A stretch of 64,000 nt of DNA, from assembly GCF_023913775.1 (NCBI RefSeq), contig NZ_JAMXAX010000010.1, positions 16,932 through 80,931 on the forward strand, in the 5' to 3' direction. Under the pieces are notes generated by a model. It had not been told where the DNA came from. It was given only the letters and a program-made list of their open reading frames with translations, and made no database searches. Shown here piece by piece: positions 56,316 through 64,000 of this stretch (the first letter of the stretch is position 1; the number at the start of each line of letters is the position of its first letter). Origin of the DNA: Acidovorax facilis (GTDB lineage: Bacteria > Pseudomonadota > Gammaproteobacteria > Burkholderiales > Burkholderiaceae_C). The position numbers and the translations under genes were made by a program.

Positions 56316-57641
56316 ATGACCGCTAACAGCGACCCCTTCACCGCCAACGAAGCCAACACCGCCCGCCGCCGGGGCCTCACCCTCATTGCCGCCGCCGTTG
56401 CGCTGGTGGCGATCGGCTGGGGCGGCTGGCACTGGGCCAATGGCCGCCATGTGGAGACCACCGACAACGCCTACGTAGCGGGCAACGTGGTTCAGATCAC
56501 GCCGCAGATCGGCGGCACCGTGGTGTCCATCGGCGCGGACGACACCGACTACGTGAAGGCCGGCCAGTTGCTGGTCAAGCTCGACCCGGCCGACGCCCGT
56601 GTGGCGCTGGAGCAGGCCGAGGCCCAGCTCGCCCAGACCGTGCGCGAAGTGCGCACGCTGTATGCCAACAACGCCACCCTGAAGGCGCAGGTCAGCCTGC
56701 GCAGCGCCGACCTGGCCCGCGCCCAGGCCGACGCCGCCCGCATGCAGGACGACGTGAACCGCCGCGCCCCGCTGATGGCCAGCGGTGCCGTGGGCAAGGA
56801 AGAGTTCCAGCACGCCACTGCCCAGCTGGCAGCCGCCAAGAGCACCGTGGCCGCCGCCCAGTCGGCCGTGCTGGCCGCGCAAGAGCAGCTGGCCGCCAGC
56901 CAGACGCAGACCGAAGGCACCTCCATCGAGCAGCACCCCAACGTGCAGCGCGCTTCGGCCCGGGTGCGCGAGGCCTACCTGGCCGTGCAGCGCGCCCAGC
57001 TGGTCGCTCCGCTGGACGGCCACGTCGCAAAGCGCGGCGTGCAGGTGGGCCAGCGTGTGCAGGCCGGTGCCCCGCTGATGACGCTGGTGCCCCTGAACGA
57101 CCTGTGGGTGGATGCCAACTTCAAGGAAAGCCAGCTCAAGACCCTGCGCATCGGCCAACCCGCCGAGCTGGAGGCCGACGTGTATGGCACCAAGGTCGTC
57201 TACCACGGCACCGTGACCGGCCTGGGCGCCGGCACCGGCGCCGCCTTTGCGCTGCTGCCCGCGCAGAACGCCACCGGCAACTGGATCAAGGTGGTGCAGC
57301 GTGTGCCCGTGCGCATTGCGCTCGACCCCAAGGAAGTGGCCGAGCACCCGCTGCGCGTGGGCCTGTCGATGGAAGTCAAGGTGGACACTGCCGACCAGAG
57401 CGGCAAGACGCTGGCCGACACGCAGCGCACCACACCCGTGGCCGCCACCGCGGTGTTCGGCGAGCAGTTCAAGGCCGCCGACGACGAGGTGGCCCACATC
57501 ATTGCCGCCAACCTGGGCCGCAATGGCAAGGCCGCCGTCGCCGTGGCATCGCCCAAGGTGGGCAAGGCACCCGCGCAAAGCCAGCAGCAACACGCCTCGG
57601 CCCCGGTGGCCTCGGCAGTGCAGTCGCCTGTGGTGCAGTAA
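56316..57641 (+). CDS. emrA: EmrA-type membrane fusion protein
   Basis: 441 residues. N-terminal membrane anchor (about 24-44), biotinyl-lipoyl-like beta hairpin (TTDNAYVAGNVVQITPQIGGTV), a long alpha-helical hairpin (about 100-215) and a beta-barrel (APLDGHVAKRGVQVGQRVQAG). It bridges EmrB and the outer-membrane channel. The C-terminal 60 residues after the barrel are Ala/Val/Gln-rich and longer than in E. coli EmrA. Confidence 0.93.
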   Translation: MTANSDPFTANEANTARRRGLTLIAAAVALVAIGWGGWHWANGRHVETTDNAYVAGNVVQITPQIGGTVVSIGADDTDYVKAGQLLVKLDPADARVALEQAEAQLAQTVREVRTLYANNATLKAQVSLRSADLARAQADAARMQDDVNRRAPLMASGAVGKEEFQHATAQLAAAKSTVAAAQSAVLAAQEQLAASQTQTEGTSIEQHPNVQRASARVREAYLAVQRAQLVAPLDGHVAKRGVQVGQRVQAGAPLMTLVPLNDLWVDANFKESQLKTLRIGQPAELEADVYGTKVVYHGTVTGLGAGTGAAFALLPAQNATGNWIKVVQRVPVRIALDPKEVAEHPLRVGLSMEVKVDTADQSGKTLADTQRTTPVAATAVFGEQFKAADDEVAHIIAANLGRNGKAAVAVASPKVGKAPAQSQQQHASAPVASAVQSPVVQ

Positions 57642-57656
57642 ACGGGGTGGAAGCGC

Positions 57657-59285
57657 ATGACCGCCGCCAACCCCACTGCAGACGCAGCCGATCAGGCGCC
57701 CGCCAAGGCGACGCCCGCAACTGCGCAACCACCGGCCCCCGCCGCCTACCCGCCGCTGCAAGGCACGGCCCTGCTGCTGGGCACGCTGTCCCTGTCGCTG
57801 GCCACGTTCATGAACGTGCTGGATTCGTCCATTGCCAATGTCTCCATCCCCGCCATTGCCGGTGACCTGGGCGTGAGCCCCGGCCAGGGCACCTGGGTCA
57901 TCACCAGCTTTGGTGTGGCCAATGCCATCTCGGTGCCGCTCACCGGCTGGCTCACGCAGCGCTTTGGCGCGGTGCGCCTGTTCACCATGAGCGTGATGCT
58001 CTTTGTGCTGACCTCCTGGCTGTGCGGCTTTGCCTCGTCGCTGGAAATGCTGGTGTTCTTCCGCGTGCTGCAGGGCCTGGTGGCCGGGCCGATGATCCCG
58101 CTCAGCCAGACGCTGCTGCTCGCCAGCTACCCCAAGGCCCTGGCGGGCACGGCCCTGGCGCTGTGGGGGGTGACCACGCTGGTCGCACCCGTGGTGGGGC
58201 CGCTGCTGGGCGGGTGGATCACGGACAACATCTCGTGGCCGTGGATCTTCTACATCAACGTGCCGGTGGGCCTGCTGGCCGGGCTGCTCACCTGGGGCAT
58301 CTACCGCCAGCGCGAGACCCCCATCCGCAAGCTGCCCATCGATACGGTGGGCCTCAGCCTGCTGGTGCTGTGGGTGGGCGCGCTGCAGCTCATGCTCGAC
58401 AAGGGCAAGGAGCTGGACTGGTTTGCCTCGGGCGAGATCATCACCATGGCCGTGGTCGCCGTGGTGGCGTTTGCGGTGTTCCTGGTGTGGGAGCTGACCG
58501 AGAAGCACCCGGTGGTGGACTTGAAGCTCTTCAAGGGCCGCAACTTCACCTTTGGTGCGCTGGCGCTGTCGGTGGCGTATGCCCTCTTCTTCGGCAACGT
58601 GGTGTTGCTGCCGCTGTGGCTGCAGCAGTGGATGGGCTACACCGCCACCTCGGCCGGCATGGCGCTGGCGCCGGTGGGCATCTTTGCCATTTTGCTCACT
58701 CCGCTGGTCGGCAAAAAGGTGGGCCAGTGGGACCCGCGCCGCATGGCCACGGGCGCGTTCATCGTATTCGGCATCGTGTTGTGGATGCGCTCGCAGTTCA
58801 CGGTGCAGACGGATTTCATCCACATCCTGATCCCCACCCTGCTGCAGGGTGCGGCCATGGCGTTCTTCTTTATCCCGCTGACCACCCTGACCTTGGCGGG
58901 TATCGCGCCAGAGCGTATCCCGGCAGCTGCGGGCCTGAGCAACTTCGTGCGCATCACCGCTGGGGCCATGGGCACGTCGATCGCCACCACGCTGTGGGAG
59001 AGTCGCGCCGCCATGCACCATGCACACCTGACCGAAGGGCTGGTGCAGGGCCAGGGCGTGTTTGCACAGACGCTGGACAACCTCACCGCGTCCGGCCTCA
59101 CGCAGATGCAGGCGCTGGCGCAGATCAACCGGCTCATCGACCAGCAGGCGTTCACACGCGCGGCCAACGACATCTTCTTGGGCTCCGCCGGGTTGTTCCT
59201 GCTGTTGATCGGTCTGATCTGGCTGACCCGCCGCCCCGCCAGAACGGGGGGCGCAGGCGCTGCAGATGCCGCTGGAGCGCACTAA
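57657..59285 (+). CDS. emrB: EmrB-type multidrug transporter (MFS, DHA2 family)
   Basis: 542 residues with 14 predicted membrane helices. NVLDSSIANVSIPAIAGDLG and WVITSFGVANAISVPLTGWL are DHA2 motif positions; GVTTLVAPVVGPLLGGWI is motif C of antiporters. Starts 15 bases after emrA. A proton-driven drug exporter working with EmrA and the outer-membrane lipoprotein. An R1 repeat follows at once. Confidence 0.94.
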   Translation: MTAANPTADAADQAPAKATPATAQPPAPAAYPPLQGTALLLGTLSLSLATFMNVLDSSIANVSIPAIAGDLGVSPGQGTWVITSFGVANAISVPLTGWLTQRFGAVRLFTMSVMLFVLTSWLCGFASSLEMLVFFRVLQGLVAGPMIPLSQTLLLASYPKALAGTALALWGVTTLVAPVVGPLLGGWITDNISWPWIFYINVPVGLLAGLLTWGIYRQRETPIRKLPIDTVGLSLLVLWVGALQLMLDKGKELDWFASGEIITMAVVAVVAFAVFLVWELTEKHPVVDLKLFKGRNFTFGALALSVAYALFFGNVVLLPLWLQQWMGYTATSAGMALAPVGIFAILLTPLVGKKVGQWDPRRMATGAFIVFGIVLWMRSQFTVQTDFIHILIPTLLQGAAMAFFFIPLTTLTLAGIAPERIPAAAGLSNFVRITAGAMGTSIATTLWESRAAMHHAHLTEGLVQGQGVFAQTLDNLTASGLTQMQALAQINRLIDQQAFTRAANDIFLGSAGLFLLLIGLIWLTRRPARTGGAGAADAAGAH

Positions 59286-59347
59286 TTTGATAAAAATTGG
59301 CTGCTAGCGCTTATCCATAAAGCGCTAGCAGCTATATTTTCAATAGC
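59286..59347. repeat. R1-family repeat, best preserved copy
   Basis: GCTGCTAGCGCTT (59300-59312) and AAGCGCTAGCAGC (59320-59332) form a perfect 13-bp stem with a 7-base loop, followed by GCTATATTTTCAATAGCA as second hairpin. It begins directly after the emrB stop. Confidence 0.92.
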
Positions 59348-59497
59348 ACTTTATTGTTTCCCATCAGCACGACCTCAGCCCTCCATCCCACACGGCGTGT
59401 CGGAAAACCCTGACCACCGTGCGGGCGTGGCACCTGCGGGTAGCGCGCTGGATGCACCCAACAATGCATTCACCGCAACCCACAACAAGGAACCGCC

Positions 59498-59656
59498 ATG
59501 TCACTCTCGCTGATTCTCCTGATCGTCCTGATCCTCATCCTGGTCGGCGCGCTGCCCACCTGGGGCCACAGCCGCTCATGGGGCTACGGACCCAGCGGCG
59601 GGATTGGCCTGGTGGTGCTGATCCTGGTGATCTTGCTGCTCATGGGCCGGATATAG
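59498..59656 (+). CDS. DUF3309 small membrane protein
   Basis: 52 residues: two hydrophobic segments (SLSLILLIVLILILVGALPTW and GGIGLVVLILVILLLMG) around a GYGPSGG turn, the pattern of DUF3309 (LPxWGHSRxWGYxPSG). Found in many Proteobacteria, role unknown. AAGGA lies upstream. A strong terminator follows 60 bases later. Confidence 0.85.
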   Translation: MSLSLILLIVLILILVGALPTWGHSRSWGYGPSGGIGLVVLILVILLLMGRI

Positions 59657-59715
59657 ACCTCTGACCGCACTGCGCACATGCCGCCAGCCCCTGAAAAGTG
59701 GGCAGCGGCCACCGC

Positions 59716-59754
59716 AAAAAGCACAACGGCCCTTCTCGGGCCGTTGTGCTTTTT
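59716..59754. terminator. bidirectional Rho-independent terminator
   Basis: 12-bp perfect stem GCACAACGGCCC/GGGCCGTTGTGC with a 5-base loop, bounded by A5 and T6. It serves the DUF3309 gene on the plus strand and the EF-hand gene on the minus strand. Confidence 0.92.
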
Positions 59755-59795
59755 TGTGAACGGAACCGCGTATCGCGCCCAGACGAAGCCGCCGC

Positions 59796-60374
59796 TTACG
59801 CCACCCCAGCCCGCTTGGCGCCTGTCGCGGCAAACGCGGTCGAAAACGCAGCAAACTCCTTGTCCGCCACACTGCCATCGGCATTGCCACTGCGATCCAT
59901 CAACTGCATCACGGCCTGCGAGAAGTCGCTGCCCGCCTGGGCGCCCTTGGTCTTGGCCAGGCCCTTCAAGAATTCATCCTGCGTGATGGAGCCATCCTTG
60001 TTCGCATCAAACCCCGCCGTCAGCTGCGCCTTTTGCGCATCGTCGGCACCAAAACGGGTCAGCAGTTCCTGAAAATCCTGTGTAGACACCGGGCGGCCCG
60101 ACAATGCGGCCGACGCTGCATTGGCGGCCGCACCCGCGCTGCCGCGTGCCACCGCACCCAGGGTGTTCTCCAACTTGCCCTGCGACACCAGGATGCCCTT
60201 GCCTGCAAAGCCCGCCAGGGCCTCCGCCTGCGGGCTCAGGGTGAGCACGGCAGACGGCTCGGGTTCCACATCGGCCCCGCTGCGCCGCGACGCAGTCGAC
60301 TTGCCAGGGCCACCGGCGGTGGCGTTGAAAATCAAGGAGGCGACCGAAGCCAGGCCAGAGATAAGGGGGGACAT
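59796..60374 (-). CDS. EF-hand domain protein
   Basis: 192 residues. One canonical calcium loop, DANKDGSITQDE within FDANKDGSITQDEFLKGL, and a second, DRSGNADGSVADKEF, with one extra residue in the loop. Upstream is a hydrophobic/Ala-rich N-terminus (SPLISGLASVASLIFNATAGG) that could be a membrane anchor or uncleaved signal. Ca2+ binding is likely at the first site. Function unknown. Confidence 0.82.
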   Translation of the reverse strand: MSPLISGLASVASLIFNATAGGPGKSTASRRSGADVEPEPSAVLTLSPQAEALAGFAGKGILVSQGKLENTLGAVARGSAGAAANAASAALSGRPVSTQDFQELLTRFGADDAQKAQLTAGFDANKDGSITQDEFLKGLAKTKGAQAGSDFSQAVMQLMDRSGNADGSVADKEFAAFSTAFAATGAKRAGVA

Positions 60375-60503
60375 CGCTGTGAACTCCTGTGTGGCGAAAG
60401 CCCAGGTGCCTGTGTCAAAAGGACAGGCCACCGCTTCGCCCAGTGAGCTGAGGGTACGCGACCCCCATTGCTGCAATGCCCGGATGAAACTGGGTAAACC
60501 GCG

Positions 60504-60881
60504 TTACTTCAGCACGTAGCTGGCCAGCACTGACTGCACCTCATAGATGCTGAGCTTCTTGTTGAACCGCTTTTGAAACGGCGCTGCTGAGCCAGAGATC
60601 CAGATCTTGAGCTCTGCATCCAGATCGAACGTGCCACCGGTCTCGATGCTGAAGTGCGTGATGCTCTTGTACGGGAGGGAGTGGTATTCGACCTTGCTGC
60701 CCGTCATGCCCTGCTTGTCCACCAGCACCAACCGCTTGTTGGAAAACACAAAATAGTCGCGGATCAGCTGGTAGGCATGCTCCACCACCTCCCCCGGGGC
60801 CAGGATGCGGCTGAATTCCTCCTGAATCTTGGCAGCATCAATCTTGGATGCGTTACCCATCACGCCATCAAGCAATCCCAT
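60504..60881 (-). CDS. bacterial PH domain protein (bPH_1-like)
   Basis: 125 residues: GLLDGVMGNASKIDAAKIQEEFSRILAPGEVVEHAYQLIRDYFVFSNKRLVLVDKQG is the typical opening of PF08000-type bacterial PH proteins. Cytoplasmic, partner unknown. The start MGLLDG is preferred over an ATG 15 codons upstream. Confidence 0.85.
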   Translation of the reverse strand: MGLLDGVMGNASKIDAAKIQEEFSRILAPGEVVEHAYQLIRDYFVFSNKRLVLVDKQGMTGSKVEYHSLPYKSITHFSIETGGTFDLDAELKIWISGSAAPFQKRFNKKLSIYEVQSVLASYVLK

Positions 60882-60929
60882 GTTTTGTGCTCCGGTGAAG
60901 TCGTTGAATCGCGTGTTGTAACTCAACGG

Positions 60930-61382
60930 CTATGAATAGCCAGGCCCAAAGGCCACAAACTCCCCCACCAGCTGGCCCGCAGGCTGCCCCTGGTAGTGCA
61001 GCGCGGAAGCCTGCGCGATCCGCCCTAGCCCCTTGCGCTGCAGCATGCGGGTGAACGGCTGCCAGGTCTCTGGCGCAGGAGCCTGGGCCACGGCGGTGAA
61101 GGTGCCGTCGATGGGTGCCAGATAGTCCATGGTGTTGCGCTGAATCACCAGGCGGCTGCCCAGCCCCTCGGCCGACAGCCGCAGGTGCAACATCGACCAC
61201 GCAGCCAGGATGGCCACGGCCGACGCGCTACCGCCAAACACCGTCTCGCGGTGGTTGATGTTGGGAGCCAGCGGCGCGCTCAGCACCACCTGGTGCGGCG
61301 ATGCCTCGACCACGGTGACTTCCATGGCCTGGGACAAGGGGATGTGCTGGTGCAGATAGGACTGAAGTTCGAGAGGGTTCAC
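60930..61382 (-). CDS. YiiD C-terminal-like thioesterase domain protein
   Basis: 150-residue hotdog-type protein: SYLHQHIPLSQAMEVTVVEAS, APLAPNINHRETVFGGSASAVAILAAW and DYLAPIDGTFTAVA follow the YiiD thioesterase domain. Substrate unknown. The gene stands just upstream of the PH-domain gene on the same strand (48-base gap). Confidence 0.8.
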   Translation of the reverse strand: MNPLELQSYLHQHIPLSQAMEVTVVEASPHQVVLSAPLAPNINHRETVFGGSASAVAILAAWSMLHLRLSAEGLGSRLVIQRNTMDYLAPIDGTFTAVAQAPAPETWQPFTRMLQRKGLGRIAQASALHYQGQPAGQLVGEFVAFGPGYS

Positions 61383-61434
61383 GGCTTGGCGTCAGAGGGT
61401 CAGAGGGTGACGAGATAGAGACGAAACAGGACGC

Positions 61435-62229
61435 TCACGGAAACTGCCCGGCCCCCGCGACCACAACTCCGTCAGAGGGCTCTGGCAGCGTGTCGATCAA
61501 CGTGGCGCCGCCCAGAGCGGTGATGCGAACCTGCAGCGGGCCTGTGGCGATCGCGCTGGGGTGGACGAAGTAGTTGTAGTCGGTCCGCGTCACCGCAATC
61601 CAGTCCGCGCTGCCGCTGGGCTTGATCTCCAGCCCGGTGATGGGCAGGCGGTGGTTGCGCGCCTGGATGGCCACCCACCAGCGGCTGCTGCCCTCCTTGT
61701 AGCGGTAGCTCACCGGCCCGGTCACATCCCCCGGCACCACATGCCAGCGGATGGGAACACGGCCTGCGACGGGGTCGGCAATGCGGGCGAATGCGGACTC
61801 GCTCAGGTCCAGGTCACCAGACTTGCACTCGGGACACTGGTCGGTGATGCGCACGGTGACGGCCCCCTTGGGCCCTGTCACCGCCACAAACTGGCCACAG
61901 ACGGCGCCGCCCGCATAGTCAGGGCCGTTCATCGCCGCCACCAGGAGGTTGCCGGGGCTGGCGTCGAAGGTGCAGTTGCCCTCGCCCGTGGCGCCGTAGA
62001 ACGTGCCTTCGCCCGTGTAGGTGGGCGACAGCGCACCGGGCGCGGACGGTGCAGGGGATGCCCCCGGTGCGGGCGCAGGTGCAGGCGACGGAGACGGTGC
62101 ATCAGCCCCCGTACCGGGCCCATCGGCCGAGCCCCCGCCACCGCAGGCGGCCAAGGACGCCAGCAACATCAAGGCAGACAGCCGCGCCAGTTGGCGTATT
62201 GGACGGGCAGAGGAAAGTGGGTGGTTCAT
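61435..62229 (-). CDS. expansin-like lipoprotein (EXLX1 family)
   Basis: 264 residues. Lipoprotein signal with lipobox LAAC (C29), a Ser/Pro/Ala linker (30-70), a double-psi beta-barrel domain (about 71-165) and a CBM63-type second domain (about 170-264). Conserved acidic residues D130 (RITDQC) and D141 (GDLDLSESAF) correspond to functional aspartates of Bacillus EXLX1. Members loosen plant cell-wall polymers without hydrolysis, which suggests plant or plant-debris contact. Here it is lipid-anchored, unlike most secreted expansins. Confidence 0.87.
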   Translation of the reverse strand: MNHPLSSARPIRQLARLSALMLLASLAACGGGGSADGPGTGADAPSPSPAPAPAPGASPAPSAPGALSPTYTGEGTFYGATGEGNCTFDASPGNLLVAAMNGPDYAGGAVCGQFVAVTGPKGAVTVRITDQCPECKSGDLDLSESAFARIADPVAGRVPIRWHVVPGDVTGPVSYRYKEGSSRWWVAIQARNHRLPITGLEIKPSGSADWIAVTRTDYNYFVHPSAIATGPLQVRITALGGATLIDTLPEPSDGVVVAGAGQFP

Positions 62230-62442
62230 CGTCGTCAATTTGCGAGGGGTGGTTTTACCGGCCCGAAGCCGACCATACGCGGCGGACAGGCGGACTGTAC
62301 AAGGCCGGAGTGCGCAGCGAACCGATACAGCCCGCGCACCGAATGGCGAGGCGATCCTATCCATTTCAGGGAAGGAGTCCGCGCCTGCCGCTGATCCGCT
62401 TGAAAACAATCGCAACAAGACGTAGGTGGGGTGTGCTGTCCA

Positions 62443-63300
62443 TCAACGCGCTCGCACTCCATGCACTGAACGCGCCAAGGGCACTATCGCCCGGATGCAA
62501 GCGCCGCCGCCCTCTCCCCGGAGCACCTGCAATTCGCCGCCTGCAAGCGCGGCCCTGCGTGCCATCCCCGCCATCCCGGAGCCCCCGGCCACGGCGCCTT
62601 GCGGGCCGGGCGGTGGCTCCATCCCTCTGCCGTTATCGCAGATTTCGATGCACCAGGCCGCGAGATCGGGCCGGGTGATCGATCGCACCACGATCTCGGT
62701 AGCCTGCGCATGCTGCAGTGCATTGCTCAAGGCTTCCTGGACAATGGCGAGCAGGTGCGTGGCGCTCTCAGCGTGTGGAAACTCGGCATCAGGGCCCGTT
62801 TCAACGTCCCACGTCATGCGGATGCCGCGTTGTGCCAGCACGGGGCATACCCGGTACCTGAGCCGCGCCAAGCGGTCAGCCAGCGGTGCGTCTTCGCTGT
62901 CCATGGAGTCTGCCAACAACCGCAGGTCGAGCAAGCATTTCTCCAGCGCCGCTCGGATTTGGGGCTCACGCAGCGTCGAAGACTCAAGCATGGCCAGCGC
63001 GAAGACCAGCTGGGAACCGACGTTGTCATGCAAATCCTGGGCGATACGCCGCCGCTGCGCCAAGACCTCGGCGCTGGGTCGCAGGCCGACACGGGGGCGC
63101 CACTGCATGGCCCGGGGCAGCTGAACCAACAGCATGGCACCCAAGGCCAACGCCGCCCCCAAGGCCGCCAGTTCCCACCAAGGCTGCGCCGGTGCACGGA
63201 CGGATCCAACCCAGTGAAACGCCACCGCCATCAATACACATTGCACCAGCCAGATGCCGATACAGACCACGGCAAACCACGGCGGACGGGTGCGAAACAT
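62443..63300 (-). CDS. sensor histidine kinase (HisKA_3, NarX/DegS type)
   Basis: 285 residues. Two membrane segments (about 9-30 and 44-61) with almost no periplasmic domain between. Phospho-acceptor H91 in RRRIAQDLHDNVGSQ, N-box EALSNALQHA, G-box DNGRGM and a final GSGMAGM. Just downstream of the response-regulator gene on the same strand. The lack of a sensor domain suggests membrane- or partner-based sensing. Confidence 0.9.
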   Translation of the reverse strand: MFRTRPPWFAVVCIGIWLVQCVLMAVAFHWVGSVRAPAQPWWELAALGAALALGAMLLVQLPRAMQWRPRVGLRPSAEVLAQRRRIAQDLHDNVGSQLVFALAMLESSTLREPQIRAALEKCLLDLRLLADSMDSEDAPLADRLARLRYRVCPVLAQRGIRMTWDVETGPDAEFPHAESATHLLAIVQEALSNALQHAQATEIVVRSITRPDLAAWCIEICDNGRGMEPPPGPQGAVAGGSGMAGMARRAALAGGELQVLRGEGGGACIRAIVPLARSVHGVRAR

Positions 63301-63359
63301 GGGCGAAAGCGGACTGCGAGGGGTGGCACTTGCGCTGCGGCGCCCTCACAAGACGTGGG

Positions 63360-63917
63360 CTAGAAAAGCCCCCGCAGCGACGCAAAACGTACCGCCTGGG
63401 CACGGGTGCGCACCTGCAGCTTGCGGTAGATGTTGCGCAAGTGGGTGTTGACCGTCATGCTGCTGATGAGCAGGCGCGAACCCACCTCGACACTGGTGTA
63501 GCCGCTGGCCACCATGCGAAGGATTTCTTTCTCACGCGCGGACAGACGATCTGCCTCATCGGGCTGTCGTCGCTTGTTTTCGGCAGAGTTGGTGCGGTCA
63601 AACCGTTGCAGCAACCGCCGCGCCAGGTTGGGGGTGATGGAAGCACCACCATTGGCCACCTGCAACACCGCCTGCGAATAGTTGCCGAACCACGAGTTCT
63701 TGCCCACATAACCCGTGGCCCCGAGTTCGAAAGCCCGCAGGACCTGCTCGTCGTTTTCCATCACCGAGATCACGACCGACTGAGCCGACGGGCGCACGGG
63801 CTTCACGTAGTGCAGCAGATCAAAGGCGTCACCGTCGCCCAGGTTCAGGTCCACCAGGAGCACATCGAACTCAGGGCCTGTCCGAATTTCTGTGTGTGAG
63901 GCTCGTTGAGCCTTCAC
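63360..63917 (-). pseudogene. LuxR-type response regulator truncated by an IS element
   Basis: The open frame (185 codons) has a receiver domain lacking its beginning: after 14 codons derived from the IS end (MKAQRASHTEIRTG), the family sequence starts at FDVLLVDLNLGDGD with phospho-acceptor D23. The first half of the receiver, including the acidic pair of strand 1, is absent. The C-terminal LuxR helix-turn-helix (about 125-170, LSAREKEILRMVASGYTSVEVG) is intact. A start inside the IS could make a crippled protein. Genuine regulator sequence runs from 63360 to about 63876. Confidence 0.85.
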
Positions 63918-64000
63918 CGATTTCGTGAAGGCGGTGGGGGATCCTACGACACCGGTCTGGTGAATCGATCTTCGTAGAGGATTGCGAACTGGTTCATGGC
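63874..64000 (-). mobile_element. IS256-family insertion sequence, right end (partial)
   Basis: GGGCCTGTCCGAATTTCTGTG at about 63874 looks like the terminal inverted repeat of an IS256-family element. The coding strand runs leftward from the window edge: the last 18 codons read AMNQFAILYEDRFTRPVS and stop at 63944-63946, as I recall for transposase C-termini of this family. The rest of the element, its other end and the missing part of the response regulator are outside the window. Confidence 0.75.

Noticed and set aside
55896..59282. Very long open frame (over 1100 codons) on the minus strand across the emr genes
   Set aside because: Antisense shadow of OMF, emrA and emrB. His/Gln/Arg-rich low-complexity translation, no family motifs; produced by strong third-position GC bias.

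Overview
The window is GC-rich, densely coded betaproteobacterial DNA. It is most likely chromosomal sequence from Comamonadaceae (Acidovorax or a close relative). The grounds are a class I phaC-phaA-phaB polyhydroxybutyrate cluster, Bug/TctC periplasmic receptors, an smc-zipA-ligA division/replication cluster, and dispersed palindromic repeats of a kind I recall from that family. No rRNA, tRNA or CRISPR was seen.

Layout. 1-1.1 kb: end of an ABC-F ATPase. 1.6-5.6 kb (minus): phaC, phaA, phaB. 5.8-9.9 kb: small membrane protein, pgeF, a ring-cleavage pair (GST-type isomerase and FAH-type hydrolase) with a divergent MarR regulator, a Nudix hydrolase and a DUF1737 protein. 9.9-20.1 kb (minus): collagen-like lipoprotein, then smc-zipA-GNAT-ligA-class A PBP as one tightly packed run. 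20.4-23.6 kb: CHASE/PAS/GGDEF/EAL protein. 23.9-32.5 kb: propionate (2-methylcitrate) module with a divergent ScfR/PrpR-type regulator, thioesterase, prpC, acnD, a 2H-phosphoesterase-like gene, prpF and an isocitrate-lyase-family gene. 32.7-40.3 kb: diguanylate cyclase, small membrane proteins, ABC exporter, EthD-like protein, Sel1-repeat protein and an XRE-like protein. 40.5-46.9 kb: sugar-acid block (two TctC receptors, lactonase, kdgD, NTF2-like lipoprotein, 2-hydroxyacid dehydrogenase). 47-51.8 kb: LysR, SnoaL-like protein, metR and metE. 51.8-53.9 kb: panE and a ParD-like/zeta toxin-antitoxin pair. 54.1-59.3 kb: MarR plus EmrAB/outer-membrane-factor efflux operon. 59.5-63.9 kb: small proteins, an expansin-like lipoprotein, and a two-component pair whose response regulator is cut by an IS element at the window edge.

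The most unusual signal is repeat DNA inside genes. One palindromic repeat family (R1) recurs about eleven times. Two copies lie inside pgeF and ligA, where each supplies an 18-codon block in the same frame, ending in A-I-K-I-(E/K)-A. A different GC-rich block adds about 29 in-frame residues to prpF. A second family (R2) sits directly behind the stop codons of three unrelated genes, always in the sense orientation. Other points of interest are a TTYGCAA half-site array controlling the prp operon, a propionate operon without canonical prpB, a collagen-like lipoprotein with 34 G-X-Y triplets, and orphan FadR-type operators in the sugar-acid block.

Start codons were chosen from ribosome binding sites, family N-termini and overlaps with neighbours. 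Function calls rest on motif recognition and memory of the families; no database search was run.
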